Assembly: GCA_023666975.1 (NCBI GenBank)
Contig: JAMPAW010000174.1
Location: 1 to 6,748, forward strand
Origin: Clostridium sp.
Lineage (GTDB): Bacteria; Bacillota_A; Clostridia; Lachnospirales; Lachnospiraceae
Direction of reading: 5' to 3'
Length of the DNA stretch: 6,748 bases
The position numbers and the translations under genes are program-made. The notes beneath the pieces were generated by a model. The model was given only the letters and a program-made list of their open reading frames with translations. It was not told the origin of the DNA and did not search any database. Below, piece after piece: positions 1 through 5,904 of the stretch. Each line of letters starts with the position of its first letter. Position 1 is the stretch's first letter.

Positions 1-58
1 AGAATTTTTTGTAATTATACTTTATATCCTGTGCGTAGTCAAGTGAAAAAATAAGTAA

Positions 59-70
59 AACAAACATTAA
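59..70. repeat. 12-bp direct repeat, copy 1 of 2
   Basis: AACAAACATTAA occurs here and again at 82-93, an offset of 23 bp, close to two helical turns, so a protein bound to both copies would face the same side of the DNA. The pair lies 50-80 bp upstream of the BlaI-type repressor gene, where its autoregulatory operator would be expected. The repeat is seen directly; an operator role is inference. Confidence 0.5.
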
Positions 71-81
71 CAAAATATAGG

Positions 82-93
82 AACAAACATTAA
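82..93. repeat. 12-bp direct repeat, copy 2 of 2
   Basis: This is the second copy of AACAAACATTAA (first copy 59-70). It overlaps the left arm of the dyad at 86-101, so only this copy is part of a palindrome. Confidence 0.5.
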
Positions 94-101
94 TAAATGT
101 T
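86..101. promoter_or_regulatory. Candidate BlaI-type operator dyad
   Basis: AACATT-AATA-AATGTT is a perfect inverted repeat with 6-bp arms and a 4-bp centre, 40 bp before the start codon of the BlaI/MecI-like gene. BlaI/MecI repressors bind as dimers to dyads in their own promoter region, and typical sites contain ACA/TGT half-site cores, which this has. A possible -35 (TTAACA, 67-72) lies upstream with a poor -10 (TAATAA, 91-96) inside the dyad, so binding would block the promoter, but I am not confident of that promoter. Confidence 0.4.
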
Positions 102-141
102 GCCATTTATCCGATATACATTATAGAAAGGGGGCTACAAC

Positions 142-549
142 ATGGAAAGAGAAACCACTCCAAGCCAAAGCGAATGGCTGATTATGGAGGTGTTTTGGGC
201 AAATGACACGCCTACCATGACTGCAAAGGAAGTCATTAAGAAAATGCGGGAACGGTCAGATATGTCATCAAGAATGGTGCGTGTCCTGCTGAACCGCTTA
301 TGGCAGAAAGGTGTATTAAGCTATACCGTAGACGAACATGATTTAAGGATTTACCACTATACCGTAGAAAAATCAAAAGAGGAATGTCAGAGGGAAAAAA
401 GCCGGAAGTTTGTAGACAGCTATTTTGAGGGCAGTCAGAAAAATGCAATGGCTGCACTGTTGCAGAGTGCAAAACTGACGGAGGAACAGCTTCAGGAATT
501 GGAAGAAATCTTGGAGAAATGCAAAGACAAGGATAATGACAGGGAATGA
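142..549 (+). CDS. BlaI/MecI/CopY-family transcriptional repressor
   Basis: This 135-aa cytoplasmic repressor is expected to bind operator dyads as a dimer through an N-terminal winged helix, and to be inactivated by proteolysis when its partner M56 membrane protease is triggered. Residues about 8-75 match the family layout: a SEWLIMEVFW first helix, the recognition-helix region with SSRMVRVLLNRLWQKG, and a wing leading to an IYHYT strand. The C-terminal 60 residues (FVDSYFEGSQKNAMAALL onward) are the helical dimerisation part, where family members are cleaved. The length is normal for the family. The start is supported by AAAGGGGG at 127-134, 7 nt before ATG. Its stop overlaps the next gene's start by 4 nt, so the two are translationally coupled. 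What it represses besides itself is inferred to be the downstream genes. Family assignment is firm; the specific symbol (blaI, mecI, copY) cannot be decided, and a beta-lactam role is unlikely because the partner lacks a penicillin-binding domain. Confidence 0.93.
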   Translation: MERETTPSQSEWLIMEVFWANDTPTMTAKEVIKKMRERSDMSSRMVRVLLNRLWQKGVLSYTVDEHDLRIYHYTVEKSKEECQREKSRKFVDSYFEGSQKNAMAALLQSAKLTEEQLQELEEILEKCKDKDNDRE

Positions 550-1802
550 TGCTGCAAGAATTTTTGGATCGTGGGATACAGTTCTTAAATATATGTTCTG
601 TCTATTATGCGGTGCAGCTTGTAAGATGTGTGCTGTTTTCGGTTTTGGTGTTTGCATTTGTTTTTGCTCTGCGGAAAACGCTGCTGAAAAACAGGGTTTT
701 TCTAAAGGGTGCGATATGGAGTTTGTTTATTCCTGTATTATTTGTGGGCAGGATGAAGTTCTTTTATGAAAACAGAATAGGCGTAAGACTTTTTTCATGG
801 CTGACGGAATTGTGTATGAGCCATATATGGATATGCTGGCTGTATTTATGTGGCGTGTCTGTATATGCTGTCCTGCTGTTTTGCAGAAGAAGAAAGATGA
901 AAAAAATGGTTTCTGGCATGGTAAAAAGAAAGGTGGACGGCACTGTTATCTATGTTACGAATACGCCCATCACACCCTCTACCATAGGGGTATTCAGACC
1001 AAAGATTGTCATGCCGGAAGTCATACTGAAAGAATATGACCGAAAGGAATTTCAGACGATCCTGCTCCATGAAAAGACACACATCAGATTAGGGCATTTG
1101 CTGTTTTATCTTTTGTGGGATATATTACGGGCTTTATTATGGCTCAATCCGTTTCTGTCCATAGGCACAAGGTATTTTCGGGAAGATATGGAAGAAATCT
1201 GTGACTTTGTAACCATTAAGCGGAGTGAGGGTAAGGCATACGATTACGGGCTGCTCCTGTTAAAAAGCATGAGGCTTTTGCAGGCAGAAAGTGAAGATTT
1301 TAATATGTATGCCACATTTGCGGGGGATAAAGAGTACCGAAACGTCCGACAGAGGATAAAGCGGATTACTGCATATAAACCATATAAGGGGTTTGTGGCA
1401 GTCGGAACACTGATTACAGCAATGCTATGTGTGGTGATAACCGTCTTTTGGATGCAGAATGTTTCCTATGGCAGATGCAATCCGCATGACAGCATTGCTG
1501 TGTATGACATGGAAACAGGAACAGAGCTTGTAAGCGATGGGGAAGCATTAAGGAATGCAGTCACTTATGATGAAAACTATATTTATGTCAATGCGGAAAC
1601 TTTTCAAGGATTGATAAGAGGTAGTACTGTGTCATATGAGAATATCTGTTTTTACTGTGGAGGGTATTATAAGCTGCCGGGAATAGGCGGAGGTGGGGGT
1701 GGATTTGGATATTTAGGAATGGCAGAATTAGAAAGTGGTATTTTGAAAATCAAATATGAAACGAATGAGGATGTTTTTGAATGTATTCTCAAAATGATAT
1801 AA
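546..1802 (+). CDS. BlaR1/MecR1-like M56 membrane zinc metallopeptidase, atypical sensor domain
   Basis: This 418-aa integral membrane protein is the likely signal transducer for the adjacent BlaI-type repressor. Hydrophobic segments lie at about 24-42, 56-69, 93-115 and 282-304. The cytoplasmic protease part has the zinc motif HEKTH (175-179, catalytic Glu176) and a downstream EDMEEICD block in which Glu216 fits the third zinc ligand of M56 peptidases. After the last membrane segment only about 114 residues remain, against about 260 in BlaR1/MecR1, and no STXK-type penicillin-binding motif is present. This outer part has four cysteines (311, 368, 371, 413) and a six-glycine run (381-386). 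The start at 546 overlaps the repressor stop (ATGA); a second ATG at 549 is equally possible. By family knowledge, signal binding outside triggers the protease and derepression; here the ligand is unknown. The M56 assignment is strong and the sensing role is inferred. Confidence 0.9.
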   Translation: MMLQEFLDRGIQFLNICSVYYAVQLVRCVLFSVLVFAFVFALRKTLLKNRVFLKGAIWSLFIPVLFVGRMKFFYENRIGVRLFSWLTELCMSHIWICWLYLCGVSVYAVLLFCRRRKMKKMVSGMVKRKVDGTVIYVTNTPITPSTIGVFRPKIVMPEVILKEYDRKEFQTILLHEKTHIRLGHLLFYLLWDILRALLWLNPFLSIGTRYFREDMEEICDFVTIKRSEGKAYDYGLLLLKSMRLLQAESEDFNMYATFAGDKEYRNVRQRIKRITAYKPYKGFVAVGTLITAMLCVVITVFWMQNVSYGRCNPHDSIAVYDMETGTELVSDGEALRNAVTYDENYIYVNAETFQGLIRGSTVSYENICFYCGGYYKLPGIGGGGGGFGYLGMAELESGILKIKYETNEDVFECILKMI

Positions 1803-1836
1803 GACAAATCAAAAAACGTTTAAGGAGGGGTTTGTT

Positions 1837-2799
1837 ATGAACATGGATATTATTTCGCCAAATTATCAAAGTATTAGGGACAGGGCAAAAGAAGATTTGA
1901 AGAAAATCGAGAACAAAGGCGTTTCAAAGGTGGAAACACTTGAGGATTTAAGAGATACGAAAGGCAAATCATTCCGCACATCTGATTTGGAGAAACTTAT
2001 GGAGAAATACGATCCACAGGCATATGCGGAATACTGTGGGTTTGCAAAAAGTGCAGATGGAGCAAGGACACAGGGAGGATTGGCATTTCTTTCAAATTGG
2101 ATGGACAAAGTAAAAAAAGAATTAAACAACGGAAGTATATCATCAGGCAGCCATAGAGATACAATAGGAAAAACAGTACAGACAAGCAGCGCAACAAAAA
2201 AGACAGCGGCAGATGAATTATCATACCTTTCTAAGAAGTACAGCAATTATAGCTTTGTAGCCGCCAATTATACGAAAGGAATGCAGTATGGTTCTTCCTC
2301 AACTGTAAATGTGGCAATTTCCCCACAGTTTTTATCTAAAATGGCAAGCGATTCGGAACTGGAAAAGGAGTACGAGAAGAATATTGCAGCCATGCAGGAA
2401 TGCGATGAGCAAAATGCCCGTCAAGTTGCTGCCGGAGGCTGGCACGTTGTAGCGCAAGGTTGGGCGATTGATAAAGATGGTGGGATAAGTAAATGGTCAA
2501 TCGTACAAAAAGACGATGCAAAATCCCATTTGCAAACCATGTCTGAAAATGCGGAGAAAATCCGCAAGCAGAATGAGGAAAAGAAACAGGAAAAAGCAAA
2601 GATTGAAGAAAAGTGGCAGGCAGACCGGGAAGAAAAGAAAAAATTGCAGGAGAAATTGGACGAAGCAGGCAAGGAGCAGTTTGGCGATAAGTGGAAGGGC
2701 GTGACGGTTGTTGACAAAGCTGATGAAAATGCGGCTGTTCCCAAAGCTGACAAGGACAATGCGGCAGTTATGGGATTAAATATGGACATAAAAGCATAG
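1837..2799 (+). CDS. Uncharacterised 320-aa hydrophilic protein with C-terminal coiled coil
   Basis: I cannot assign a function. The start is supported by AAGGAGGGG at 1822-1830. There is no signal peptide or membrane segment, so the product is probably cytosolic or exported by a leaderless route. Three parts are visible. A charged N-terminal third (1-124) ends in a Ser/Thr-rich linker. A compact central block (about 125-227), beginning ADELSYLSKKYSNYSF and containing NVAISPQFLSKM and GWHVVAQGWAIDKDGG, looks like a conserved domain. A Lys/Glu-rich helix (about 230-283) is very likely coiled coil. The central block reminds me of an uncharacterised Clostridia domain family (possibly DUF6033); this is recollection and was not searched. 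The gene starts 34 nt after the M56 peptidase gene with no terminator seen between, so it is probably in the BlaI-controlled operon. Confidence 0.85.
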   Translation: MNMDIISPNYQSIRDRAKEDLKKIENKGVSKVETLEDLRDTKGKSFRTSDLEKLMEKYDPQAYAEYCGFAKSADGARTQGGLAFLSNWMDKVKKELNNGSISSGSHRDTIGKTVQTSSATKKTAADELSYLSKKYSNYSFVAANYTKGMQYGSSSTVNVAISPQFLSKMASDSELEKEYEKNIAAMQECDEQNARQVAAGGWHVVAQGWAIDKDGGISKWSIVQKDDAKSHLQTMSENAEKIRKQNEEKKQEKAKIEEKWQADREEKKKLQEKLDEAGKEQFGDKWKGVTVVDKADENAAVPKADKDNAAVMGLNMDIKA

Positions 2800-2842
2800 C
2801 AGGAAAGGGATTGCATATTACGACTATAGGAGGTATATAGAG

Positions 2843-3766
2843 ATGAGTTTATCTATTAATGGTATGACTACTTCAAATGTTTACATAAAGAAAGATGGGG
2901 TAAACATTGCCAAGAATGTGGCTTTTCCGAAGGGTGATAATGAAATTACAGAGGATAGCATAATTGATATTGGGAAAAACAAGTTTTCCACTATATTTGG
3001 TGCTACAACGGAATCAAAGTATGGGTATGCAGCGCAATTTGATTCCGTGTCAAGGGATTATGCAGCCGCAATGTCTAACCATGATTATGCAACGGCAGCA
3101 GGCATTGATGTTATTTCTGCGATGGACGAAAAATACCAGTCGATCAAAGCGGAAATAGAAGAAAAATATTCCGGGGAGGAAAAGGATGAGAGATTGTCCG
3201 AGTTGGAGAAAAATTATAAATTCATTTTGGATTCCAATGTAATTTCCTCAACGGATTTGGCAATTAAGAATGAAAGTGCCATCAACAAACTGAGGAATGC
3301 TTTTGCTGAGGCTTATGATAATGCAAAAAATAAAAAAAGCAGCCAATTTATAGAAACTGCTTACGGAAGTTTGGCAAACTGGTCTGGGGCTTGCGGTGAA
3401 ATTGATTCACAATTAAAAAGCTATAAAGAGTTATTTGAGCAGTTCAAGGAGGCACTCTACAGTTCACAGGACAGGAATGGCGGCAGGGAATATGCGGGTT
3501 CTTTGTTAAAAACCATCAATTCAGGCTTGGCCGGAGTGAAAGAGCAGAATAATACTTTGGGAAAAAGAGTGAATGATGGTGGCAGCCAGAGAGCGAAAGA
3601 ATTATGGAGTTTGATTGAAAAAAAGGCAGAAACATGTTTTTCCGATAACAATCTTTATAAGTCAGATGGAGAAAAATACCAGGCTTTCCTGAAAGATACT
3701 GCCCATACCAGTGCTATAGATAATAGACTGGATGAAATTTTAAAAGAAATTTTAGGAGAGGAATAA
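2843..3766 (+). CDS. Uncharacterised 307-aa helical protein
   Basis: I do not recognise this protein. Its start is well supported by AGGAGGT at 2828-2834, 8 nt before ATG. It is hydrophilic, without a signal peptide or membrane segment. The N-terminus (MSLSINGMTTSNVYIKKDG) and the following region look like short beta or extended structure. From about residue 60 it is mainly helical, with a charged heptad-like stretch MDEKYQSIKAEIEEKYSGEE (94-113) running on through KDERLSELEKNY to residue 125. The C-terminal half continues as amphipathic helices and ends in a charged DEILKEILGEE. It follows the 320-aa gene by 43 nt with no terminator seen, so the two are likely made together and may act together. 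Possibilities include a structural or secreted rod-like protein, or a partner of the upstream coiled-coil protein; the sequence does not decide between them. Confidence 0.85.
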   Translation: MSLSINGMTTSNVYIKKDGVNIAKNVAFPKGDNEITEDSIIDIGKNKFSTIFGATTESKYGYAAQFDSVSRDYAAAMSNHDYATAAGIDVISAMDEKYQSIKAEIEEKYSGEEKDERLSELEKNYKFILDSNVISSTDLAIKNESAINKLRNAFAEAYDNAKNKKSSQFIETAYGSLANWSGACGEIDSQLKSYKELFEQFKEALYSSQDRNGGREYAGSLLKTINSGLAGVKEQNNTLGKRVNDGGSQRAKELWSLIEKKAETCFSDNNLYKSDGEKYQAFLKDTAHTSAIDNRLDEILKEILGEE

Positions 3767-3774
3767 ATTGTTGG

Positions 3775-3804
3775 TAAATTTCCATAGCAGGAATTTAGTG
3801 TTTT
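3775..3804 (+). terminator. Weak candidate terminator after the 307-aa gene
   Basis: TAAATTTCC pairs with GGAATTTA across the loop ATAGCA (8 bp with one bulged T at 3779), followed by GTGTTTT. The stem is AT-rich and the T-run is only four, so termination would be partial at best. It starts 8 nt after the stop codon, the right place for the end of the first operon. Confidence 0.3.
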
Positions 3805-3829
3805 CAGGGTTAGAGCAATTTATGATAAT
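3801..3829 (+). promoter_or_regulatory. Candidate sigma-A promoter for the 154-aa gene
   Basis: TTTTCA (3801-3806, 4/6 of TTGACA) and GATAAT (3824-3829, 5/6 of TATAAT) are separated by 17 bp. Transcription would begin near 3836, about 60 nt before the start codon at 3897. A perfect dyad AATTTAT-GATA-ATAAATT (3817-3834) covers the -10 and could be an operator, although AT-rich dyads arise easily by chance. Confidence 0.38.
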
Positions 3830-3834
3830 AAATT
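3817..3834. repeat. AT-rich perfect inverted repeat over a candidate -10
   Basis: AATTTAT and ATAAATT form 7-bp arms around GATA. No T-tract follows, so it is not a convincing terminator. The position over the putative -10 makes a regulator site possible but unproven. Confidence 0.35.
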
Positions 3835-3896
3835 ATAACAGTTATTAAATTCCTTAGATTTGGCGAAAACCCAATCAGTATTTAGAAGGTGATAAT

Positions 3897-4361
3897 ATGG
3901 ATTTTTTGGGACTATCTGATGCGTTCTTAAAAGATTCTGAACGCTATTGTACGTATGATGAAAATATCCCATTTCAATATAGAGTGATTGCAAAACTATT
4001 ATCTGAGGATAATTATGAACAGGCAAAAAAACTGATGGAAGCAAATTCGACAGAGTTTAAAAATGATTATAATTACTTGCTTTTGGAATTTGCGGTTGAA
4101 AATTGTCTTGGTATCGTAATTGACGAAAATGGAACTCGCTGTCAGGCACTAAGTCAGTTGAAAAAAGGGCATAGATACACACCTGCCCCTGAAGCAATTG
4201 CTTTTATTGAATACCTGTTGAAGAATGGTGCAAATCCACATTTACCAGAGAATTTTAACCAAATGGAACATATTTGTGATATTGAAGAAGATTGTAGCTG
4301 CCAACAAGGGGTTCGGTTCGATTGTTCAGAAATAAAATTACTTTTGACTAAGTATATGTAA
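3897..4361 (+). CDS. Orphan 154-aa protein with ankyrin-like C-terminus
   Basis: This is a small acidic, probably cytosolic protein with no signal peptide or membrane segment. The start is set by AGAAGGTGAT at 3884-3893, close to a full anti-Shine-Dalgarno match. Residues about 31-71 form helices (IAKLLSEDNYEQAKKLMEAN and the following LLLEFAVENCLG). Residues 103-121, FIEYLLKNGANPHLPENFN, resemble the outer helix and hairpin of an ankyrin repeat, and the protein ends in a short helix EIKLLLTKYM. Between them is an acidic, cysteine-containing segment (DIEEDCSC). Ankyrin-type units usually mediate protein binding, and small proteins of this kind are often immunity proteins of contact-dependent or polymorphic toxins, but no toxin gene is present in the window. 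It has its own candidate promoter and a strong terminator, so it is likely a monocistronic unit. It is more AT-rich than the module downstream. Confidence 0.8.
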   Translation: MDFLGLSDAFLKDSERYCTYDENIPFQYRVIAKLLSEDNYEQAKKLMEANSTEFKNDYNYLLLEFAVENCLGIVIDENGTRCQALSQLKKGHRYTPAPEAIAFIEYLLKNGANPHLPENFNQMEHICDIEEDCSCQQGVRFDCSEIKLLLTKYM

Positions 4362-4389
4362 ATCGCCGTTTTCTTTTAGCTTCTGGAGG

Positions 4390-4420
4390 CTCCTCGGATT
4401 ATCCGGGGAGTTTTTCTTTT
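4390..4420 (+). terminator. Strong intrinsic terminator
   Basis: CTCCTCGG (4390-4397) pairs with CCGGGGAG (4403-4410), 8 bp with one G-T pair plus a possible closing A-T, with a small loop, directly followed by TTTTTCTTTT. It sits 29 nt after the stop of the 154-aa gene and insulates the downstream ABC operon from upstream transcription. Confidence 0.9.
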
Positions 4421-4485
4421 CATGGAAGGTGTTCAAAAGCGGGAGTATAAGTAGCATTTTCCAGTTATCCTATATATAAATTCCC

Positions 4486-4513
4486 TTGACAATATAGCCC
4501 AAGTGTGTATAAT
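4486..4513 (+). promoter_or_regulatory. Sigma-A promoter of the GntR-ABC operon
   Basis: A perfect TTGACA (4486-4491) and a perfect TATAAT (4508-4513) are separated by 16 bp. Transcription should begin near 4520, giving an untranslated leader of about 65 nt before the GntR start at 4587. Such a strong consensus promoter fits a gene set kept off by a repressor. Confidence 0.85.
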
Positions 4514-4524
4514 GGATATATACA
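4506..4524. promoter_or_regulatory. Candidate GntR/YtrA-type operator overlapping the -10
   Basis: TGTATA (4506-4511) and TATACA (4519-4524) are perfect inverted half-sites around a 7-bp centre, overlapping the -10 and expected transcription start. YtrA-type GntR repressors bind GTGTA/TACAC-like inverted sites in their own promoters, so this is a sensible autoregulatory operator for the adjacent gene. The dyad is seen directly; its function is inference. Confidence 0.5.
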
Positions 4525-4536
4525 ATAATTCATGGT

Positions 4537-4558
4537 CGTGAAAATACATATATTCACG
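4537..4558. promoter_or_regulatory. Inverted repeat in the leader of the GntR gene
   Basis: CGTGAA (4537-4542) and TTCACG (4553-4558) form 6-bp arms with a 10-bp spacer, downstream of the predicted transcription start. It could be a second repressor site or a weak leader hairpin; there is no T-tract, so it is not a terminator. Confidence 0.35.
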
Positions 4559-4574
4559 TTCACATTTTATGCAT

Positions 4575-4585
4575 AAAGGAAGAAG
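4575..4585 (+). promoter_or_regulatory. Ribosome binding site fixing the GntR start
   Basis: AAAGGAAGAAG lies just before ATG at 4587 and overlaps codons 3-6 of the longer frame opening at ATG 4569, which has no purine-rich site ahead of it. This supports 4587 as the real start. Confidence 0.75.
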
Positions 4586-4586
4586 T

Positions 4587-4967
4587 ATGGATATTATTAT
4601 TTCAAACAGTTCAGGGATACCTCTATATGAACAAATCGAGGAGCAGATTAAAAGCCAGATTATGACAGGCGAGTTAGTGGAAGGAGATGTCCTGCCGTCA
4701 ATGCGGGTGCTGGCAAAGGAATTGAAAATCAGCATTATTACAACCAAGCGTGCCTATGTGGACCTTGAACGGGACGGTTTTATTTATTCCGTTACCGGGA
4801 AGGGAAGCTTTGTGAAGGGAATTAACAGCGACATTGTAAAGGAAAATATGATGTTTGCCATTCAGGAGCTTTTGGAAAGTGCTGTGGATAAGGCTGCACT
4901 TGGAAAGGTGACGTATGCTGAGCTTTCAGAGATGCTTCAGCTTCTCTGTGAAGAAAAAGGCTTATAG
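4587..4967 (+). CDS. GntR-family (YtrA-like) transcriptional repressor
   Basis: This 126-aa DNA-binding protein is likely the autorepressor of the ABC operon it leads. Residues about 12-76 form a GntR winged helix: PLYEQIEEQIKSQIMTGEL, then the GDVLPSMRVLAKEL helix, the recognition helix around ISIITTKRAYVDLERDG, and the wing GKGSFV (71-76). Only about 50 mainly helical residues follow, with no FCD, UTRA or aminotransferase domain, which is the short YtrA-type architecture commonly paired with ABC transporters. The start at 4587 is preferred to an in-frame ATG at 4569 because of the ribosome site. A dyad overlapping the -10 of its own promoter (4506-4524) fits negative autoregulation. The ATPase gene follows after 43 nt. 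In studied YtrA-type systems, cell-envelope-active compounds relieve repression; whether that holds here is inference. Confidence 0.92.
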   Translation: MDIIISNSSGIPLYEQIEEQIKSQIMTGELVEGDVLPSMRVLAKELKISIITTKRAYVDLERDGFIYSVTGKGSFVKGINSDIVKENMMFAIQELLESAVDKAALGKVTYAELSEMLQLLCEEKGL

Positions 4968-4996
4968 GCGGTTGCCGCTATCCGTACAGGCAGATG

Positions 4997-5005
4997 AGAA
5001 GGGAG
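4997..5005 (+). promoter_or_regulatory. Ribosome binding site fixing the ATPase start
   Basis: AGAAGGGAG ends 5 nt before ATG at 5011. The longer in-frame opening from 4915 would place about 32 extra residues unlike any ABC ATPase N-terminus inside the GntR gene, so 5011 is chosen. Confidence 0.8.
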
Positions 5006-5010
5006 TTGCT

Positions 5011-5904
5011 ATGGAAGAAAGCAGGAATGTCATTGAACTTAAGGGTGTTACAAAGGATTACGGGGATTTTAAACTGGATCATGTCGATTTTGCCGTTCCG
5101 GAGGGCTGTGTCTGCGGATTTATCGGGCAAAATGGCGCAGGCAAGACAACAACAATCCAGCTTATGCTGGATGCGATCCGCAGAGACAGCGGGGAAATTT
5201 ATCTGTTCGGGGAGAGCATAGATACAGACAGCGCAGCGCTGCGGGAAAATATCGGGGTTGTTTTTGACGAAATGGGCTTCCATGATTTTCTGACGGCAAA
5301 GCAGATTAACACGATCATGAAAAATGTATATAAGCATTGGAATGAAAAGGCATATTTTGAATATCTGAAGCGGTTTTCCCTGCCTACGCAAAGAGCCTGC
5401 GGTTCTTTTTCACGGGGAATGCGGATGAAGCTGCAAATTGCAGCGGCGCTGTCGCATGAGGCAAAGCTGCTGATTATGGACGAGCCGACCAGCGGCCTTG
5501 ATCCGATTGTGAGAAATGAAATGTTACAGATTTTCCGCGAATATGTGATCGAGGAAGACCACACGATTCTGCTGTCTTCCCATATTACCGGAGATTTGGA
5601 AAAGCTGGCAGATGAGGTGGTGTTTATTAACGGCGGCAGGATTGTGCTTAAGGGAAACAAAGATGAAATTCTGGAAAAACATGGCATTCTGCGCTGCAAA
5701 AAGGACGAGCTGAAAGACATCAGCGAATCGCTGATTGTGTCAACGGAGCTTTCGAGCCTCGGAGCAGAGGTCTTGGTAAATGACAGACAGGCCGCCCAAA
5801 AGCTGTATCCGGGAATGGTGATTGAGCCGGCGGGGCTTGACGAGATTATGATTTACTATGTGAATCAGACAAAAGAGTACTCGGAAAGGCAGGGGGATTT
5901 ATGA
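5011..5904 (+). CDS. ABC transporter ATP-binding protein (ABC-2 exporter type)
   Basis: This 297-aa cytoplasmic ATPase should power the permease(s) encoded next. Motifs in order: Walker A GQNGAGKTT (39-47), a Q-loop region reading GVVFDE (82-87) where the usual Gln is not evident, signature FSRGM (133-137) in place of LSGGQ, Walker B LLIMDEP (153-159) with catalytic Glu158, D-loop SGLDP (161-165) and switch His191 in SSHITGDLEKLAD. The SRGM signature and VVFDE variant are seen in ATPases paired with small ABC-2 permeases and GntR regulators, so they are probably subfamily traits and not damage. After about residue 220 there is a C-terminal extension of about 75 residues of unknown role, typical of this subfamily in length. 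It overlaps the permease gene by 4 nt. Substrate is unknown; bacteriocin, peptide antibiotic or envelope-stress roles are guesses from context. Confidence 0.95.
   Translation: MEESRNVIELKGVTKDYGDFKLDHVDFAVPEGCVCGFIGQNGAGKTTTIQLMLDAIRRDSGEIYLFGESIDTDSAALRENIGVVFDEMGFHDFLTAKQINTIMKNVYKHWNEKAYFEYLKRFSLPTQRACGSFSRGMRMKLQIAAALSHEAKLLIMDEPTSGLDPIVRNEMLQIFREYVIEEDHTILLSSHITGDLEKLADEVVFINGGRIVLKGNKDEILEKHGILRCKKDELKDISESLIVSTELSSLGAEVLVNDRQAAQKLYPGMVIEPAGLDEIMIYYVNQTKEYSERQGDL

Noticed and set aside
100..127. TTGCCA-N16-TATAGA as the promoter of the BlaI-type gene
   Set aside because: Transcription would start at or after the ribosome binding site (127-134), which would remove it.
1686..1703. Hexaglycine run as a sign of a sequencing frameshift
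   Set aside because: The frame after it still reads as a sensible mixed protein sequence to a normal stop, and the codons are varied, not one homopolymer.
546..1802. Calling this a beta-lactam sensor BlaR1 with a nearby beta-lactamase
   Set aside because: No penicillin-binding motif in the C-terminal part, and no beta-lactamase or PBP gene in the window.
142..1802. BlaI/BlaR1-like pair as a toxin-antitoxin system
   Set aside because: The domain content is clearly repressor plus M56 protease; there is no toxin-like product.
3817..3834. AT-rich hairpin as a terminator
   Set aside because: No G/C in the stem and no following T-tract.
4421..4485. Riboswitch, small RNA or mobile-element end in the gap before the promoter
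   Set aside because: No recognisable conserved fold, terminal inverted repeat or attachment-site pair could be found by eye.
4569..4586. GntR start at the upstream in-frame ATG
   Set aside because: No ribosome site precedes it, while the segment itself contains the site for 4587.
4915..5010. Longer ATPase N-terminus starting inside the GntR gene
   Set aside because: The extra residues do not look like an ABC domain, and a strong ribosome site points to 5011.
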